Counted from the first letter of the stretch, positions 18,033 to 25,804 are shown. The stretch: 64,000 bases of DNA from Paenibacillus_F sp047238265 (GCF_047238265.1 NZ_JBDFMM010000001.1:3658001-3722000); one strand, 5' to 3'. The notes: generated by a model not told the origin, from the sequence alone. Program-made: numbers and translations.

Positions 18033-18803
18033 TTACAAGCCTCCGTATCGTCTTGCCCGTCGTTGGTATTCGGCAACGGCCCGGTAAAAATGCTCTTCCG
18101 AGAATTCAGGCCAGTAAGCTTCCGTAAACCATAATTCGGTATATGCGAGCTGCCACAGCAGAAAATTGCTAAGCCTCAACTCTCCGCTCGTCCGGATCAG
18201 CAAGTCGGGGTCGGGTAGTCCGGAAGTGAGCATATACGAAGAAAACGTTTCCTCGGACAACTCTTCCGGGCGAAGTTTACCTTCCCGGACATCCCTCAGC
18301 ACATCCTGAACGCCGGCGAGCAGTTCTTTGCGGCCACCGTAATTCAGAGCAAAGTTTAAAATGAGGCCTGTGTTATTCTTTGTACGCTCGATGGCATCCT
18401 CAATGGCATTCAATGTGTAATCCGGCAGGCTTTCTTTCCAGCCGGTCATACGAATACGCACATTACGCTCAATCAGTTCTTCGATCTCCAAAGGAAAAAA
18501 TTCCTGGGGCAGCTTCATGAGGAATTCGACTTCCTCTTTCGGCCGTTTCCAGTTTTCCGTGGAAAATGCATACATCGTCAGCACCTTGACTCCGATACTG
18601 TCGGCTGCAATGGTGATTTTCTTCACATTCTTCATACCGGAATGGTGCCCGGCCACACGGGGAAGTCCGCGCTGTTTCGCCCAGCGTCCGTTTCCGTCCA
18701 TAATAATGGCAATATGAGACGGAACGTTGTCCAACTCCAAATGGGGAGACTTCTCGTCCTGTGCAGACTCGTTTCCAAGCCATTTTTTCAGTTGATTGAA
18801 CAT
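18033..18803 (-). CDS. uppS: Undecaprenyl pyrophosphate synthase (cis-prenyltransferase)
   Basis: Condenses isopentenyl diphosphates onto farnesyl diphosphate to make the C55 carrier lipid precursor for the cell wall. Motifs seen: HIAIIMDGNGRWAKQRG with the catalytic Asp near residue 37, AGHHSGMKNV, TMYAFSTENWKRP, and the C-terminal SGELRLSNFLLWQLAYTE with the IPP-binding Arg/Ser residues. The 256-residue length is typical. Confidence 0.96.
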   Translation of the reverse strand: MFNQLKKWLGNESAQDEKSPHLELDNVPSHIAIIMDGNGRWAKQRGLPRVAGHHSGMKNVKKITIAADSIGVKVLTMYAFSTENWKRPKEEVEFLMKLPQEFFPLEIEELIERNVRIRMTGWKESLPDYTLNAIEDAIERTKNNTGLILNFALNYGGRKELLAGVQDVLRDVREGKLRPEELSEETFSSYMLTSGLPDPDLLIRTSGELRLSNFLLWQLAYTELWFTEAYWPEFSEEHFYRAVAEYQRRARRYGGL

Positions 18804-18823
18804 CTTTTTTCCCCCACTATGGA

Positions 18824-18854
18824 AAGATGAAAAGCCCCCGGTATTTCAGGGGGC
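18824..18854 (-). terminator. Probable terminator or attenuator between frr and uppS
   Basis: On the minus strand arms GCCCCC and GGGGGC are followed by TTTTCATCTTT. It starts about a dozen bases after the frr stop. The stem is short (6 bp), so partial read-through into uppS is likely. Confidence 0.6.
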
Positions 18855-18866
18855 GACGATAGCCGT

Positions 18867-19421
18867 TTACACTTCCATAATTTCTTTTTCTTTACCTGTC
18901 AGGACCTTCTCGACTTCAGCCGTGAATTTGTCCGTAAATTTCTGAATATCGTCTTGGTGACGACGAGACTCGTCTTCCGAAATACCGTTTTTCTCCTGCT
19001 TCTTGATGTCATCGTTGGCATCGCGGCGGATATTACGGATAGCGACTTTGGCCTCTTCCCCGTATTTGCGGGTCAGCTTGACCAGATCGCTACGGCGTTC
19101 TTCCGTAAGCGGCGGGATGACCAGACGAATCACCGTACCGTCGTTAGCCGGAGTCAAGCCCAGCTCGGACTTAAGGATGGCTTTCTCGATGGCTCCCATA
19201 GAGCTTTTATCCCACGGCTGAATGATCAGCGTGCGGGAATCCGGCGTGGAGATGTTAGCCAGCTGGTTGACCGGAGTCAAGGCGCCGTAGTATTCCACTT
19301 GGATTTTATCCAGCAGCGCAGGGTTTGCGCGGCCTGCACGCAGAGTAGCCAGATCGCGCTTGAGTGCGTCGATAGCCTTGCTCATCCGCTCTTCTGCATT
19401 CTTTTTAATCGATTGCGGCAT
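18867..19421 (-). CDS. frr: Ribosome recycling factor
   Basis: With EF-G splits post-termination ribosomes. The 184 residues are the normal length, containing MSKAIDALKRDLATLRAGRANPALLDKI and LIIQPWDKSSMGAIEKAI, and ending in TAEVEKVLTGKEKEIMEV. I chose the ATG at 19421 (MPQSIKKNAEERM) because it follows AAAGGGAGTG at good spacing, rather than the earlier codon at 19445 that lies inside pyrH. It starts four bases after the pyrH stop. Confidence 0.96.
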   Translation of the reverse strand: MPQSIKKNAEERMSKAIDALKRDLATLRAGRANPALLDKIQVEYYGALTPVNQLANISTPDSRTLIIQPWDKSSMGAIEKAILKSELGLTPANDGTVIRLVIPPLTEERRSDLVKLTRKYGEEAKVAIRNIRRDANDDIKKQEKNGISEDESRRHQDDIQKFTDKFTAEVEKVLTGKEKEIMEV

Positions 19422-19425
19422 ACGA

Positions 19426-20151
19426 TTATACACTCCCTTTGACAATGGTACCGATTTTTTCGCCGAGGACTACCCGTTTAATGTTACCATTCTCTGTGAT
19501 CGAAAATACGATAAGCGGGATATTGTTGTCCATGCACAGCGAGGAAGCGGTTGAATCCATCACGCCGAGATTTTTGTTAAGCACCTCAAGATAAGTGAGG
19601 GTCTCGTATTTCTCGGCCGTTTCGTCTTTGAAAGGATCAGCGGAGTAAACTCCGTCCACTTTGTTTTTGGCCATCAGGATAACTTCCGCTTCAATCTCGG
19701 CCGCTCTAAGCGCAGCCGTCGTATCCGTGGAAAAATAAGGGTTACCTGTTCCGGCAGCAAAGATGACGACTCGGCCTTTCTCCAGATGACGAATCGCTCT
19801 TCTGCGGATATAAGGCTCCGCTACCTGCTGCATGGAAATGGAGCTTTGCACACGGGTCGGCACGCCAATATTCTCCAGCGCGTCCTGCATAGCCAGGGAA
19901 TTCATGACTGTCGCAAGCATACCCATGTAGTCCGCCGTAGCCCGGTCAATGCCTTTGGCACTGCCTGCAATCCCGCGCCAGATGTTGCCTCCGCCCACGA
20001 CGATAGCAACTTCCACCCCGAGATCAACCACATCTTTCACCTGCAGGGCGATAGAAGAAATGATGTCCGATTCGATCCCGAATCCTTGCTGTCCGGCAAG
20101 AGCCTCGCCGCTCAGCTTTAAGATTACTCTTTTATACAAAGGTCGCTCCAA
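19426..20151 (-). CDS. pyrH: UMP kinase
   Basis: Phosphorylates UMP to UDP; hexameric bacterial enzyme of the amino-acid kinase fold. At 241 residues it carries YKRVILKLSGEALAGQQGFGI at the start, VVGGGNIWRG near 55, GTGNPYFSTDTTAALRA near 135 and MDNNIPLIVF near 215. The start is taken as TTG at 20151 (reads MERPLYKRV) because a GGAGG lies nine bases upstream and it matches the family N-terminus; the longer reading from 20175 has no such signal. Confidence 0.95.
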   Translation of the reverse strand: MERPLYKRVILKLSGEALAGQQGFGIESDIISSIALQVKDVVDLGVEVAIVVGGGNIWRGIAGSAKGIDRATADYMGMLATVMNSLAMQDALENIGVPTRVQSSISMQQVAEPYIRRRAIRHLEKGRVVIFAAGTGNPYFSTDTTAALRAAEIEAEVILMAKNKVDGVYSADPFKDETAEKYETLTYLEVLNKNLGVMDSTASSLCMDNNIPLIVFSITENGNIKRVVLGEKIGTIVKGSV

Positions 20152-20211
20152 CTTTGGTACCCTCCGTTCTGACAAATCAGCGTGCTTCTATCTTTCTTAT
20201 ACCGTTTCTGT

Positions 20212-20240
20212 TTATAAAAGAAGGAACACAATGTGTTCCC
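20212..20240 (-). terminator. Probable terminator after tsf
   Basis: Arms GGAACACA (20223-20230) and TGTGTTCC (20232-20239) form an inverted repeat with a near-zero spacer; on the minus strand it is followed by TTCTTTTA. It lies about 20 bases after the tsf stop and 60 bases before pyrH. Confidence 0.6.
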
Positions 20241-20259
20241 GCTTTCGGTCCGTTCGGTA

Positions 20260-20916
20260 TTAGGCGTTGCCTTTGGCTTGTGCCATTACTTCTTCTACGA
20301 AGTTGTCGACTTTCTTCTCAAGACCTTCACCCAGCTCAAAGCGTGCAAAGCGGCGGATGGAGATGTTCTCGCCGATCGTGCTGATCATTTCGTTCAGCAG
20401 AACGGATACCGTTTTGTCCGGATCTTTGATGTAAGATTGTTCCATCAGACAAATTTCTTCGTAGTATTTGCTGATGCGGCCTTCAACCATTTTGTCCACG
20501 ATGTGAGCAGGTTTGCCTTCGTTCAGCGCCTGGTTGCGAAGAATTTCTTTTTCTTTATCAAGCTCTTCGGTCGGAACTTCTTCACGACGTACGTAGGAAG
20601 GGTTCGCAGTTGCGATTTGCATCGCGATACCTTTTACGAAATCACGGAAGTTGTCCGTTTTGGCGACGAAGTCCGTTTCGCAGTTAACTTCAACGAGAAC
20701 GCCGATACGTCCGCCAGCATGGATGTAGGATTCTACAACGCCTTCGGTAGCTACACGGCCCGCTTTGTTAGCGGCAGCGGCAAGACCTTTCTCGCGAAGG
20801 ATTTCGCTTGCTTTCGTCAGATCGCCTTGTGCTTCGTCCAGCGCTTTTTTGCAATCAAGCATACCTGCGCCTGTTTTTTCACGCAATTCTTTTACCATTG
20901 CTGCTGTTACTGCCAT
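20260..20916 (-). CDS. tsf: Elongation factor Ts, short form
   Basis: Nucleotide-exchange factor for EF-Tu. The N-terminal UBA-like domain (AMVKELREKTGAGMLDCKKAL) is followed by one core-domain copy with GRIGVLVEVNCETDFVAKTDNF and the C-terminal module (KMVEGRISKYYEEICLMEQ). At 218 residues it is about 75 shorter than the B. subtilis protein; the sequence goes from the UBA domain straight to the ESYIHAGGRIGVL segment, so one core subdomain is absent, as in the compact EF-Ts of Thermus. No frameshift is evident. It follows rpsB as in nearly all bacteria. Confidence 0.96.
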   Translation of the reverse strand: MAVTAAMVKELREKTGAGMLDCKKALDEAQGDLTKASEILREKGLAAAANKAGRVATEGVVESYIHAGGRIGVLVEVNCETDFVAKTDNFRDFVKGIAMQIATANPSYVRREEVPTEELDKEKEILRNQALNEGKPAHIVDKMVEGRISKYYEEICLMEQSYIKDPDKTVSVLLNEMISTIGENISIRRFARFELGEGLEKKVDNFVEEVMAQAKGNA

Positions 20917-20946
20917 AATAGGGACCTCCCTAAGAGTGTAAGTATT

Positions 20947-20993
20947 TTAAAAAAAGGGCGGTGATAGGCTTAAGTGCCTTCAGACCACCCTTT
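20947..20993 (-). terminator. Terminator/attenuator between rpsB and tsf
   Basis: On the minus strand AAGGGTGGT pairs with TCACCGCCCTT (one bulge), with an inner AGGC/GCCT stem, followed by TTTTTTTAAAA. It lies shortly after the rpsB stop and probably reduces tsf transcription relative to rpsB. Confidence 0.75.
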
Positions 20994-21017
20994 TCCTGTT
21001 ACGTTCGTTTATGTCGA

Positions 21018-21716
21018 TTAAGCCGTTGTTTGTTCGCCTTGGTTAGCTTCGATCACGGCATCGGCCATTTTACCTGTCAGCAATTTAACAGCGCGGATCG
21101 CGTCGTCATTACCTGGGATAACGTAGTCGATTTCGTCCGGATCGCAGTTCGTGTCAACGATACCCACGATTGGGATACCAAGTTTGCGAGCTTCTGCAAC
21201 CGCAATACGCTCTTTGCGTGGATCAATGATGAACAGGGCGCTAGGCAGGCCTTTCATGCCTTTGATGCCGCCGAGGAATTTATCGAGGCGATCTTTTTCC
21301 TTGTTCAGGATGATAACTTCTTTCTTAGGAAGAAGTTCGAACGTGCCGTCCTGCTCCATTTTTTCAAGCTCTTTCAGACGGTTGATACGCTTTTGAATCG
21401 TTTGGAAGTTGGTCAGCGTGCCGCCGAGCCAGCGTTGGTTGATATAGAACATGCCGCAACGTTCCGCTTCTTCTTTAACGGAATCTTGAGCTTGTTTTTT
21501 GGTGCCTACGAACATGATCGTACCGTTCTCAGCGGAGACCGATTTAACGAAGTTGTAAGCTTCCTCAACCTTTTTAACCGTTTTTTGTAGATCGATAATG
21601 TAAATGCCGTTTCTTTCAGTGAAGATGTATTTGTCCATTTTCGGGTTCCAACGACGGGTTTGGTGACCGAAGTGTACCCCAGCTTCTAGAAGCTGCTTCA
21701 TGGAAATTACTGCCAT
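21018..21716 (-). CDS. rpsB: 30S ribosomal protein S2
   Basis: Structural protein of the small subunit that binds late in assembly. The 232 residues start AVISMKQLLEAGVHFGHQTRR and contain QRWLGGTLTNFQTI, IDPRKERIAVAEARKLGIP and DTNCDPDEIDYVIPGNDDAIRA. The ATG at 21716 was chosen because GAGGAGGTG precedes it and the longer in-frame extension to 21773 has no homology. It has its own promoter and a structured leader of about 135 bases. Confidence 0.97.
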   Translation of the reverse strand: MAVISMKQLLEAGVHFGHQTRRWNPKMDKYIFTERNGIYIIDLQKTVKKVEEAYNFVKSVSAENGTIMFVGTKKQAQDSVKEEAERCGMFYINQRWLGGTLTNFQTIQKRINRLKELEKMEQDGTFELLPKKEVIILNKEKDRLDKFLGGIKGMKGLPSALFIIDPRKERIAVAEARKLGIPIVGIVDTNCDPDEIDYVIPGNDDAIRAVKLLTGKMADAVIEANQGEQTTA

Positions 21717-21776
21717 CCTCACACACCTCCTCAATAAAATGGTTTTAGTGTAATGCTCCTCCGACAGCCGCATCTT

Positions 21777-21823
21777 CGTATAAAACTCGCCGTACGCAAG
21801 GTTCGGACAAGCACCGTTATACG
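21777..21823 (-). promoter_or_regulatory. Structured leader upstream of rpsB
   Basis: On the minus strand CGTATAA and TTATACG (7-bp perfect outer stem) enclose a region with CTTGTCCG and CGGCGAG that can pair imperfectly. It sits between promoter and start codon, where an autogenous S2-binding leader could be expected. I cannot assign it to a named RNA family. Confidence 0.4.
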
Positions 21824-21857
21824 AATTAACTGTCGTGTGTTTTTAACACCGTCAATA

Positions 21858-21887
21858 ACTATACCACAAGTCGCATGCGGGATGCAA
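21858..21887 (-). promoter_or_regulatory. SigA-type promoter of rpsB
   Basis: Minus-strand -35 TTGCAT (21882-21887) and -10 TATAGT (21858-21863) with an 18-base spacer and a TGG extended -10, the same layout as the rimP operon promoter. Transcription should start near 21850. Confidence 0.65.
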
Positions 21888-21970
21888 CAGCGTTTGAAGA
21901 CAACTTTCGGCAAGATTTTTAACCGGCGAAAAGGCACCGGCAGGGCGTTATCATTATTCCCTTCCGAACG

Positions 21971-22006
21971 CAAAATAAGACCCTCGCGCGATGCAAGAGC
22001 CTTATT
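21971..22006 (-). terminator. Terminator at the end of the fla/che cluster
   Basis: On the minus strand AATAAGGCTCT and AGGGTCTTATT form an 11-bp stem with two G-U pairs, ending in TTATTTTG. It begins directly after the stop of the MltG-like gene and separates the motility cluster from rpsB. Confidence 0.75.
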
Positions 22007-22007
22007 T

Positions 22008-22280
22008 TTATTCGGGTTTGCTGGTCAGATTCTGAATGATCTCGTCCAGCGCCGGCTTGCCTGTAAATTTATGAACGCCCGACTTGATCTTTCCCGTAGC
22101 CGCTTTAGCCGCCATCGCCTGTTCAAACTGCTCCTGGCTCTCGACTAATCCGCTTACGAAAACGATCTTCGCCACCTGGCTGGACCTCATTCCGGGGGCG
22201 ATGTAGACGGCGGTTATTTGCGGCTGCGCCGAAGGAGCGGGCTGCTGAACGGATGACGCTTTCGCTTTCTCCGCCTCCAA
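22008..22280 (-). CDS. MltG/YceG-like protein, C-terminal part (frameshifted)
   Basis: About 90 residues containing AVYIAPGMRSSQVAKIVFVSGLVESQEQF and a GVHKFTGKPALDEIIQNL tail, resembling the small LysM-like domain of YceG/MltG-family proteins. The only start-like codon is a TTG inside the preceding frame, with no Shine-Dalgarno sequence. It is best read as the continuation of the fragment at 22214-22525 after a one-base deletion near 22280. Spliced together the gene would encode about 172 residues: a membrane anchor, a linker and this domain, without the full catalytic domain of MltG. Function unknown. Confidence 0.6.
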   Translation of the reverse strand: MEAEKAKASSVQQPAPSAQPQITAVYIAPGMRSSQVAKIVFVSGLVESQEQFEQAMAAKAATGKIKSGVHKFTGKPALDEIIQNLTSKPE

Positions 22281-22525
22281 GCTGCTTCTGCAGTCTCCTG
22301 TTCATGCTGCTCTTTCGTGAAGACGGGCTGGTTTTTGTCAAAAACCTGATAATACTTGCCCGCCTCGGTTTTCAGCTTGTTCATATCCATCTGTTCAATG
22401 GAAACGGCCGAATTTTGCGACAAAGGCTGAACGGGCCGGGCAGCCGAAAGCATCAACTGAAGAAGCGCCGAACCCGTGATCATGCCGATGCCGATTCCCA
22501 CCAGCAGCGTTTTATTTACTTTCAT
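22214..22525 (-). CDS. MltG/YceG-like protein, N-terminal part with membrane anchor (frameshifted)
   Basis: Begins with an ATG overlapping the SwrB-like stop (ATGA). Residues 7-27 form a hydrophobic anchor (TLLVGIGIGMITGSALLQLM), followed by a polar stretch with EQMDMNKLKTEAGKYYQVFDK. After about residue 80 the frame turns into an Arg/Lys-rich run (WRRRKRKRH) unlike the rest, while the alternative frame continues sensibly at LEAEKAKASSVQQ. That is the signature of a frameshift, joining it to the 22008-22280 piece. Placement at the end of the sigD group links it to the motility operon by transcription only. Confidence 0.6.
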   Translation of the reverse strand: MKVNKTLLVGIGIGMITGSALLQLMLSAARPVQPLSQNSAVSIEQMDMNKLKTEAGKYYQVFDKNQPVFTKEQHEQETAEAAWRRRKRKRHPFSSPLLRRSRK

Positions 22526-23163
22526 CGGAATGTCCCTCCCGCTTGGCCAGTCTGCATGATCAGCATGACTTCCCCTTTGTTCATCCCGAGCTGTTTAGCG
22601 ATCTGCTCCGTGGATCTTCCCTGGTCATGCAGCTCAAAAAGGGCCGCGTACCGGGCTCGCACGGACAGCTCCTGCTCTCCCCGCAGAGCATTCTGCGGCT
22701 GAGCAGACACGGCAGCAGAGGCTTCCGCGGTCCGGAGCTCCTCCTTCTGCGAAGGGAGAGGCTTTGCCGGTGCGGATCCGTGCGACTGCACGGCAGGGTC
22801 CGTGTAGACGTGCGTTTCCGGGTTCCGCGGGCCTTCCTGGCGGAAGAACTCCGGCCCGGTGCCACGGCCGCCATTCACCGCCGCACCGGTTCCTTCCGCG
22901 CTGCGGCGTTCCAGCACTTCAAGCCTGGCGGTCAGTTTGGCGACCTCAAGTTTGTGCTCTCTCTGCGTCTCTTTGAACAGGTCGATGAGCGCCTGGTTCT
23001 GCTGCTCAAGATCGGATGCGAAGTGAGCCATGCTCTCTTCCAGCTCATTCACAAGCTGGGCCGAAGGCGCCTGCCCGCCTTTTTTTGCGGCCGAACGGGG
23101 AATCAGTCCCGCAAACACCACAATAACGAGGCCGAGAAGAACAATCATCTGCCAAGGATCCAT
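22522..23163 (-). CDS. SwrB-like membrane-anchored protein
   Basis: About 213 residues: an N-terminal membrane helix (MIVLLGLVIVVFAGLI), a coiled-coil stretch (LEQQNQALIDLFKETQREHKLEVAKL), a Pro/Ala/Glu-rich linker and a C-terminal helix-turn-helix-like segment (RSTEQIAKQLGMNKGEVMLI). The layout and position between sigD and rpsB match B. subtilis SwrB, which activates the flagellar export apparatus at the basal body; sequence identity looks low outside the two ends, so the assignment is by architecture and synteny. ATG at 23163 has AGGTGA upstream; a TTG at 23187 is an alternative start. Confidence 0.65.
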   Translation of the reverse strand: MDPWQMIVLLGLVIVVFAGLIPRSAAKKGGQAPSAQLVNELEESMAHFASDLEQQNQALIDLFKETQREHKLEVAKLTARLEVLERRSAEGTGAAVNGGRGTGPEFFRQEGPRNPETHVYTDPAVQSHGSAPAKPLPSQKEELRTAEASAAVSAQPQNALRGEQELSVRARYAALFELHDQGRSTEQIAKQLGMNKGEVMLIMQTGQAGGTFR

Positions 23164-23193
23164 TTTAACATCACCTGTACTTTCCAATCTTCC

Positions 23194-23514
23194 TTACAGA
23201 CTCAAATCGATATGCGAGCCTTTAAAAGGGTGAACCGCCATAGGAGGCTCCGTTTCTTGAGGAGCGGCCCCTTTCCTCTGCTGCCGGCCCCTACCGCCCT
23301 GACCGCCGTTCTGCCTGCCCTCTTTACGGATTTGAGCCTCTTCGCTCTCTCCGATTTTCTCGCTGGCTTTCCGGTTATGTTCGGCGGCCTTTTCATTTTC
23401 CGCCCCCAACAGCACTTGGTCCATCTCGGGCTTGTGGTTCAACTGCTGCTGCCGGATGCCGGCCTGATCATTCTTGTGAACCGCAAACTGCAAATCGACC
23501 GGTTTCATATCCAT
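23194..23514 (-). CDS. Hypothetical charged protein of the sigD region
   Basis: 106 residues, no recognised domain. It opens MDMKPVDLQFAVHKNDQAG, continues with an acidic/basic Gln-rich helix-prone stretch (GAENEKAAEHNRKASEKIGE), then a Gly/Arg/Gln-rich segment (GGQGGRGRQQRKG) and a conserved-looking tail HPFKGSHIDLSL. There is no membrane segment or signal peptide. The ATG follows GAGGTGGAA. It sits between the FapA-like gene and the SwrB-like gene in one transcript, suggesting a motility-linked role, but the function is unknown. Confidence 0.75.
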   Translation of the reverse strand: MDMKPVDLQFAVHKNDQAGIRQQQLNHKPEMDQVLLGAENEKAAEHNRKASEKIGESEEAQIRKEGRQNGGQGGRGRQQRKGAAPQETEPPMAVHPFKGSHIDLSL

Positions 23515-23564
23515 AGAAGTTCCACCTCGTCATTATCGCTGGTTATGGTCTTCACCAAGGAGCT

Positions 23565-24977
23565 TTACTTAGGCATATAGGCACTGTGGCCGATATCGCC
23601 TGCAACAAGCTGGAACACGACATGGCTCATCGGATCTTTAATGAATTTCGTGTAGCGGCCGATCACGATTTTGGCTCCTCCGTAAACGGTAGAGATCACT
23701 TCCACGCTGGAACGGTCGCTGTCTTCAAGCGATTTCTCCATTTCGAAAATCCGCTCGCGAAGCTCGCGCTGTTCTTCTCCCGCCTGCCGCTTAGTATGAT
23801 TCAGCTTAATTCGCAGCGCTACTTTGTCCGGTCCGAGCTGGCCGGACGCTGCCAGCTGGTCCAGCAAAATAAGGGCTTTGTCCGTCTTGGACTGGTTATC
23901 CGCAAGCACTTTGAGCTGGGAACGAAGCTGAATCAATTCATTGCGAAGCTCCGGAAGGACTCCCACCTCGATGGCTGTCGCATTGGAGAGGGAATTTCCG
24001 ATCGTTCTGGCGATCACTTTCTCGCCCGCCTGCACGGTTCCGCCCACTATCAGCCCCTTAGGCCCGTTGCAAGCGACGATTTTACCCGCCCGAATAGTCG
24101 AATGAAGTATACTTTGGGAAACAGTAATCGTTTCCGCCGCTTCTACCGTCGCATCCTGAATAAAGGAAGATTTCACGTTTTTCCCCGCCCGGATTACGGC
24201 TTTGTTCCTGCCCACGATCCCGGCGGTTATCTCAACGGAACCGCTGGCTTCAAGTTCGGCCGCTTCCACACCGCCCACGATACGGATATCGCCGGATGCT
24301 TTGATTTTGAAACCGGGGCTCACGTTTCCGCGAATGACGACGGTTCCGACGAAATCGATGTTACCGGTACGGTAATCCACATCCCCGTTCACTTCGTATA
24401 CGGGAAACACGTTTACCTTGTTGCGGTCCGTGTAAGTAACGAGACCGTCGATAGCGGCATATATGGCGTTTTCCTCGGCATCCGTCACGACGTTTTTTCC
24501 CAGCTTAAATCTGGCTTCCTTACCGGCGCGGGCCGGCAGCGGCTCTCCGGTTACGGCTTTGCCTGGCGTTCCTTCGGTCGGAGCGATTTTTTTGCCGATA
24601 AGCTGACCTTTGATGATGTTGTTCAAGGTGGATACTTCTTTAAGATCGACGCGTCCGTCTTCCGTCTCGACAGGTTTATGCGTATCGTTGTTGCGTCCGT
24701 ACAAATAATGGACGTATCCGTCCGTTCCGTTAACGGGAGGGGTGCCACGGGCGATTACCGTTTCGGCCAGCAGATAGGGCTGTGGATCAATCGCAATGCG
24801 GAGCAGCACCTCCGTATCGAGTCCGTGGACGATGCTGTTCGCTCTGGCCAATCCTTGAAGCTCGTCAAACGTGACCGTAAAATCATCCCCGACATCGGCA
24901 AACTTCAGTAAGGATGTCAACTTATCGTCGGTGACGGAAATCCTAATGATTTGGTCCAACTCCAAAATCCGTTCCAT
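23565..24977 (-). CDS. FapA / DUF342 family protein
   Basis: 470 residues with the FapA layout: an N-terminal region, a DGxxH-type segment near residue 87 (GTDGYVHYLYGRN), the RVDLKEVSTLNNIIKGQLIG motif, and a central right-handed beta-helix-like region (about 195-335) of short repeats such as GNIDFVGTVVIRGNV and ASGSVEITAGIV. A C-terminal coiled-coil (about 345-425) follows. The family occurs next to flagellar genes; FapA of Vibrio affects polar flagellum assembly. It directly follows sigD, with 29 bases between, so it is probably in the same operon. Role here is inferred from context only. Confidence 0.85.
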   Translation of the reverse strand: MERILELDQIIRISVTDDKLTSLLKFADVGDDFTVTFDELQGLARANSIVHGLDTEVLLRIAIDPQPYLLAETVIARGTPPVNGTDGYVHYLYGRNNDTHKPVETEDGRVDLKEVSTLNNIIKGQLIGKKIAPTEGTPGKAVTGEPLPARAGKEARFKLGKNVVTDAEENAIYAAIDGLVTYTDRNKVNVFPVYEVNGDVDYRTGNIDFVGTVVIRGNVSPGFKIKASGDIRIVGGVEAAELEASGSVEITAGIVGRNKAVIRAGKNVKSSFIQDATVEAAETITVSQSILHSTIRAGKIVACNGPKGLIVGGTVQAGEKVIARTIGNSLSNATAIEVGVLPELRNELIQLRSQLKVLADNQSKTDKALILLDQLAASGQLGPDKVALRIKLNHTKRQAGEEQRELRERIFEMEKSLEDSDRSSVEVISTVYGGAKIVIGRYTKFIKDPMSHVVFQLVAGDIGHSAYMPK

Positions 24978-25006
24978 CCTGTATCGTCAACCTTTCCCGG
25001 CAGCTT

Positions 25007-25789
25007 CTATTTTTCAAACAACTGAACTTTATATCGGCTCAAAACGCCTCTTAACCGCAGCATGGCTTTGGAATGAAGCTGAGATATACGGGAAGGCGAC
25101 AAACTCATTACTTCCGCAATCTCGCTCAGGGAGAGTTCTTCGAAATAGAACAGAGAGACGACGATCCGCTCTTTCTCCGTCAATTTTTCAATCGCCCGTG
25201 CAAGAGTTTCTTTGAGGTAAAATTCGTTTACCGTAAATTCGGGATTTTTAGCACGCTCGTCCACCAGAAGCGAAAGCCGGGTTTCGGATTCTTCTTCACG
25301 AATCGGTTCGTCGATGGAACAAATGGACGTCACGGCGATTTCCTGAAGCATATGCTGAAACTCGTCCTCCGTGACCTGGAGGTAATCGCTGATTTCTTCG
25401 TCCGTCACGGTGCGAAGGTACTTCTGCTCCAGCTTTTGATACGCTTCCTCGATCTTCTTGGCTTTCTCGCGCACGGAACGGGGAACCCAATCCCCTTGTC
25501 TGAGGCCGTCGATAATAGCTCCGCGTATACGCCAGGACGCGTAAGTCTCGAACTGCAGACCGCGTTCGTAGTCAAACTTCTCGACGGCGTCGATCAGGCC
25601 CATAATTCCGAAGCTACCGAGATCTTCCTTGGAAACGTTCTTGGGCAGACCAATCGCCAAACGGCCCGATACGTATTCGACAAGAGGCAAGTACGTTTCA
25701 ATCAGCGTCTGCTTGGCTTCTCTGGAACCGCCCTGCTTCCACTGTCTCCACGTATCGAAATGCGCCAGATTAGGTTTTTTATCAATCAT
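25007..25789 (-). CDS. sigD: Flagellar RNA polymerase sigma factor SigD (FliA/WhiG family)
   Basis: Directs transcription of late motility genes (flagellin, motors, chemoreceptors, autolysins). The 260 residues show region 2 (YLPLVEYVSGRLAI, FGIMGLIDAVEKFDYERGLQFETYASWRIRGAI), region 3 (GDWVPRSVREKAKKIEEAYQKLEQ) and region 4 with a C-terminal helix-turn-helix (LSLSEIAEVMSLSPSRISQLHSKAMLRLR). It is encoded near the 3' end of the fla/che operon, as in B. subtilis, so its level should depend on transcription reaching the end of the 30-kb unit. No flgM is present in the window. Confidence 0.97.
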   Translation of the reverse strand: MIDKKPNLAHFDTWRQWKQGGSREAKQTLIETYLPLVEYVSGRLAIGLPKNVSKEDLGSFGIMGLIDAVEKFDYERGLQFETYASWRIRGAIIDGLRQGDWVPRSVREKAKKIEEAYQKLEQKYLRTVTDEEISDYLQVTEDEFQHMLQEIAVTSICSIDEPIREEESETRLSLLVDERAKNPEFTVNEFYLKETLARAIEKLTEKERIVVSLFYFEELSLSEIAEVMSLSPSRISQLHSKAMLRLRGVLSRYKVQLFEK

Positions 25790-25804
25790 GGCTGTACACC
25801 GTCC

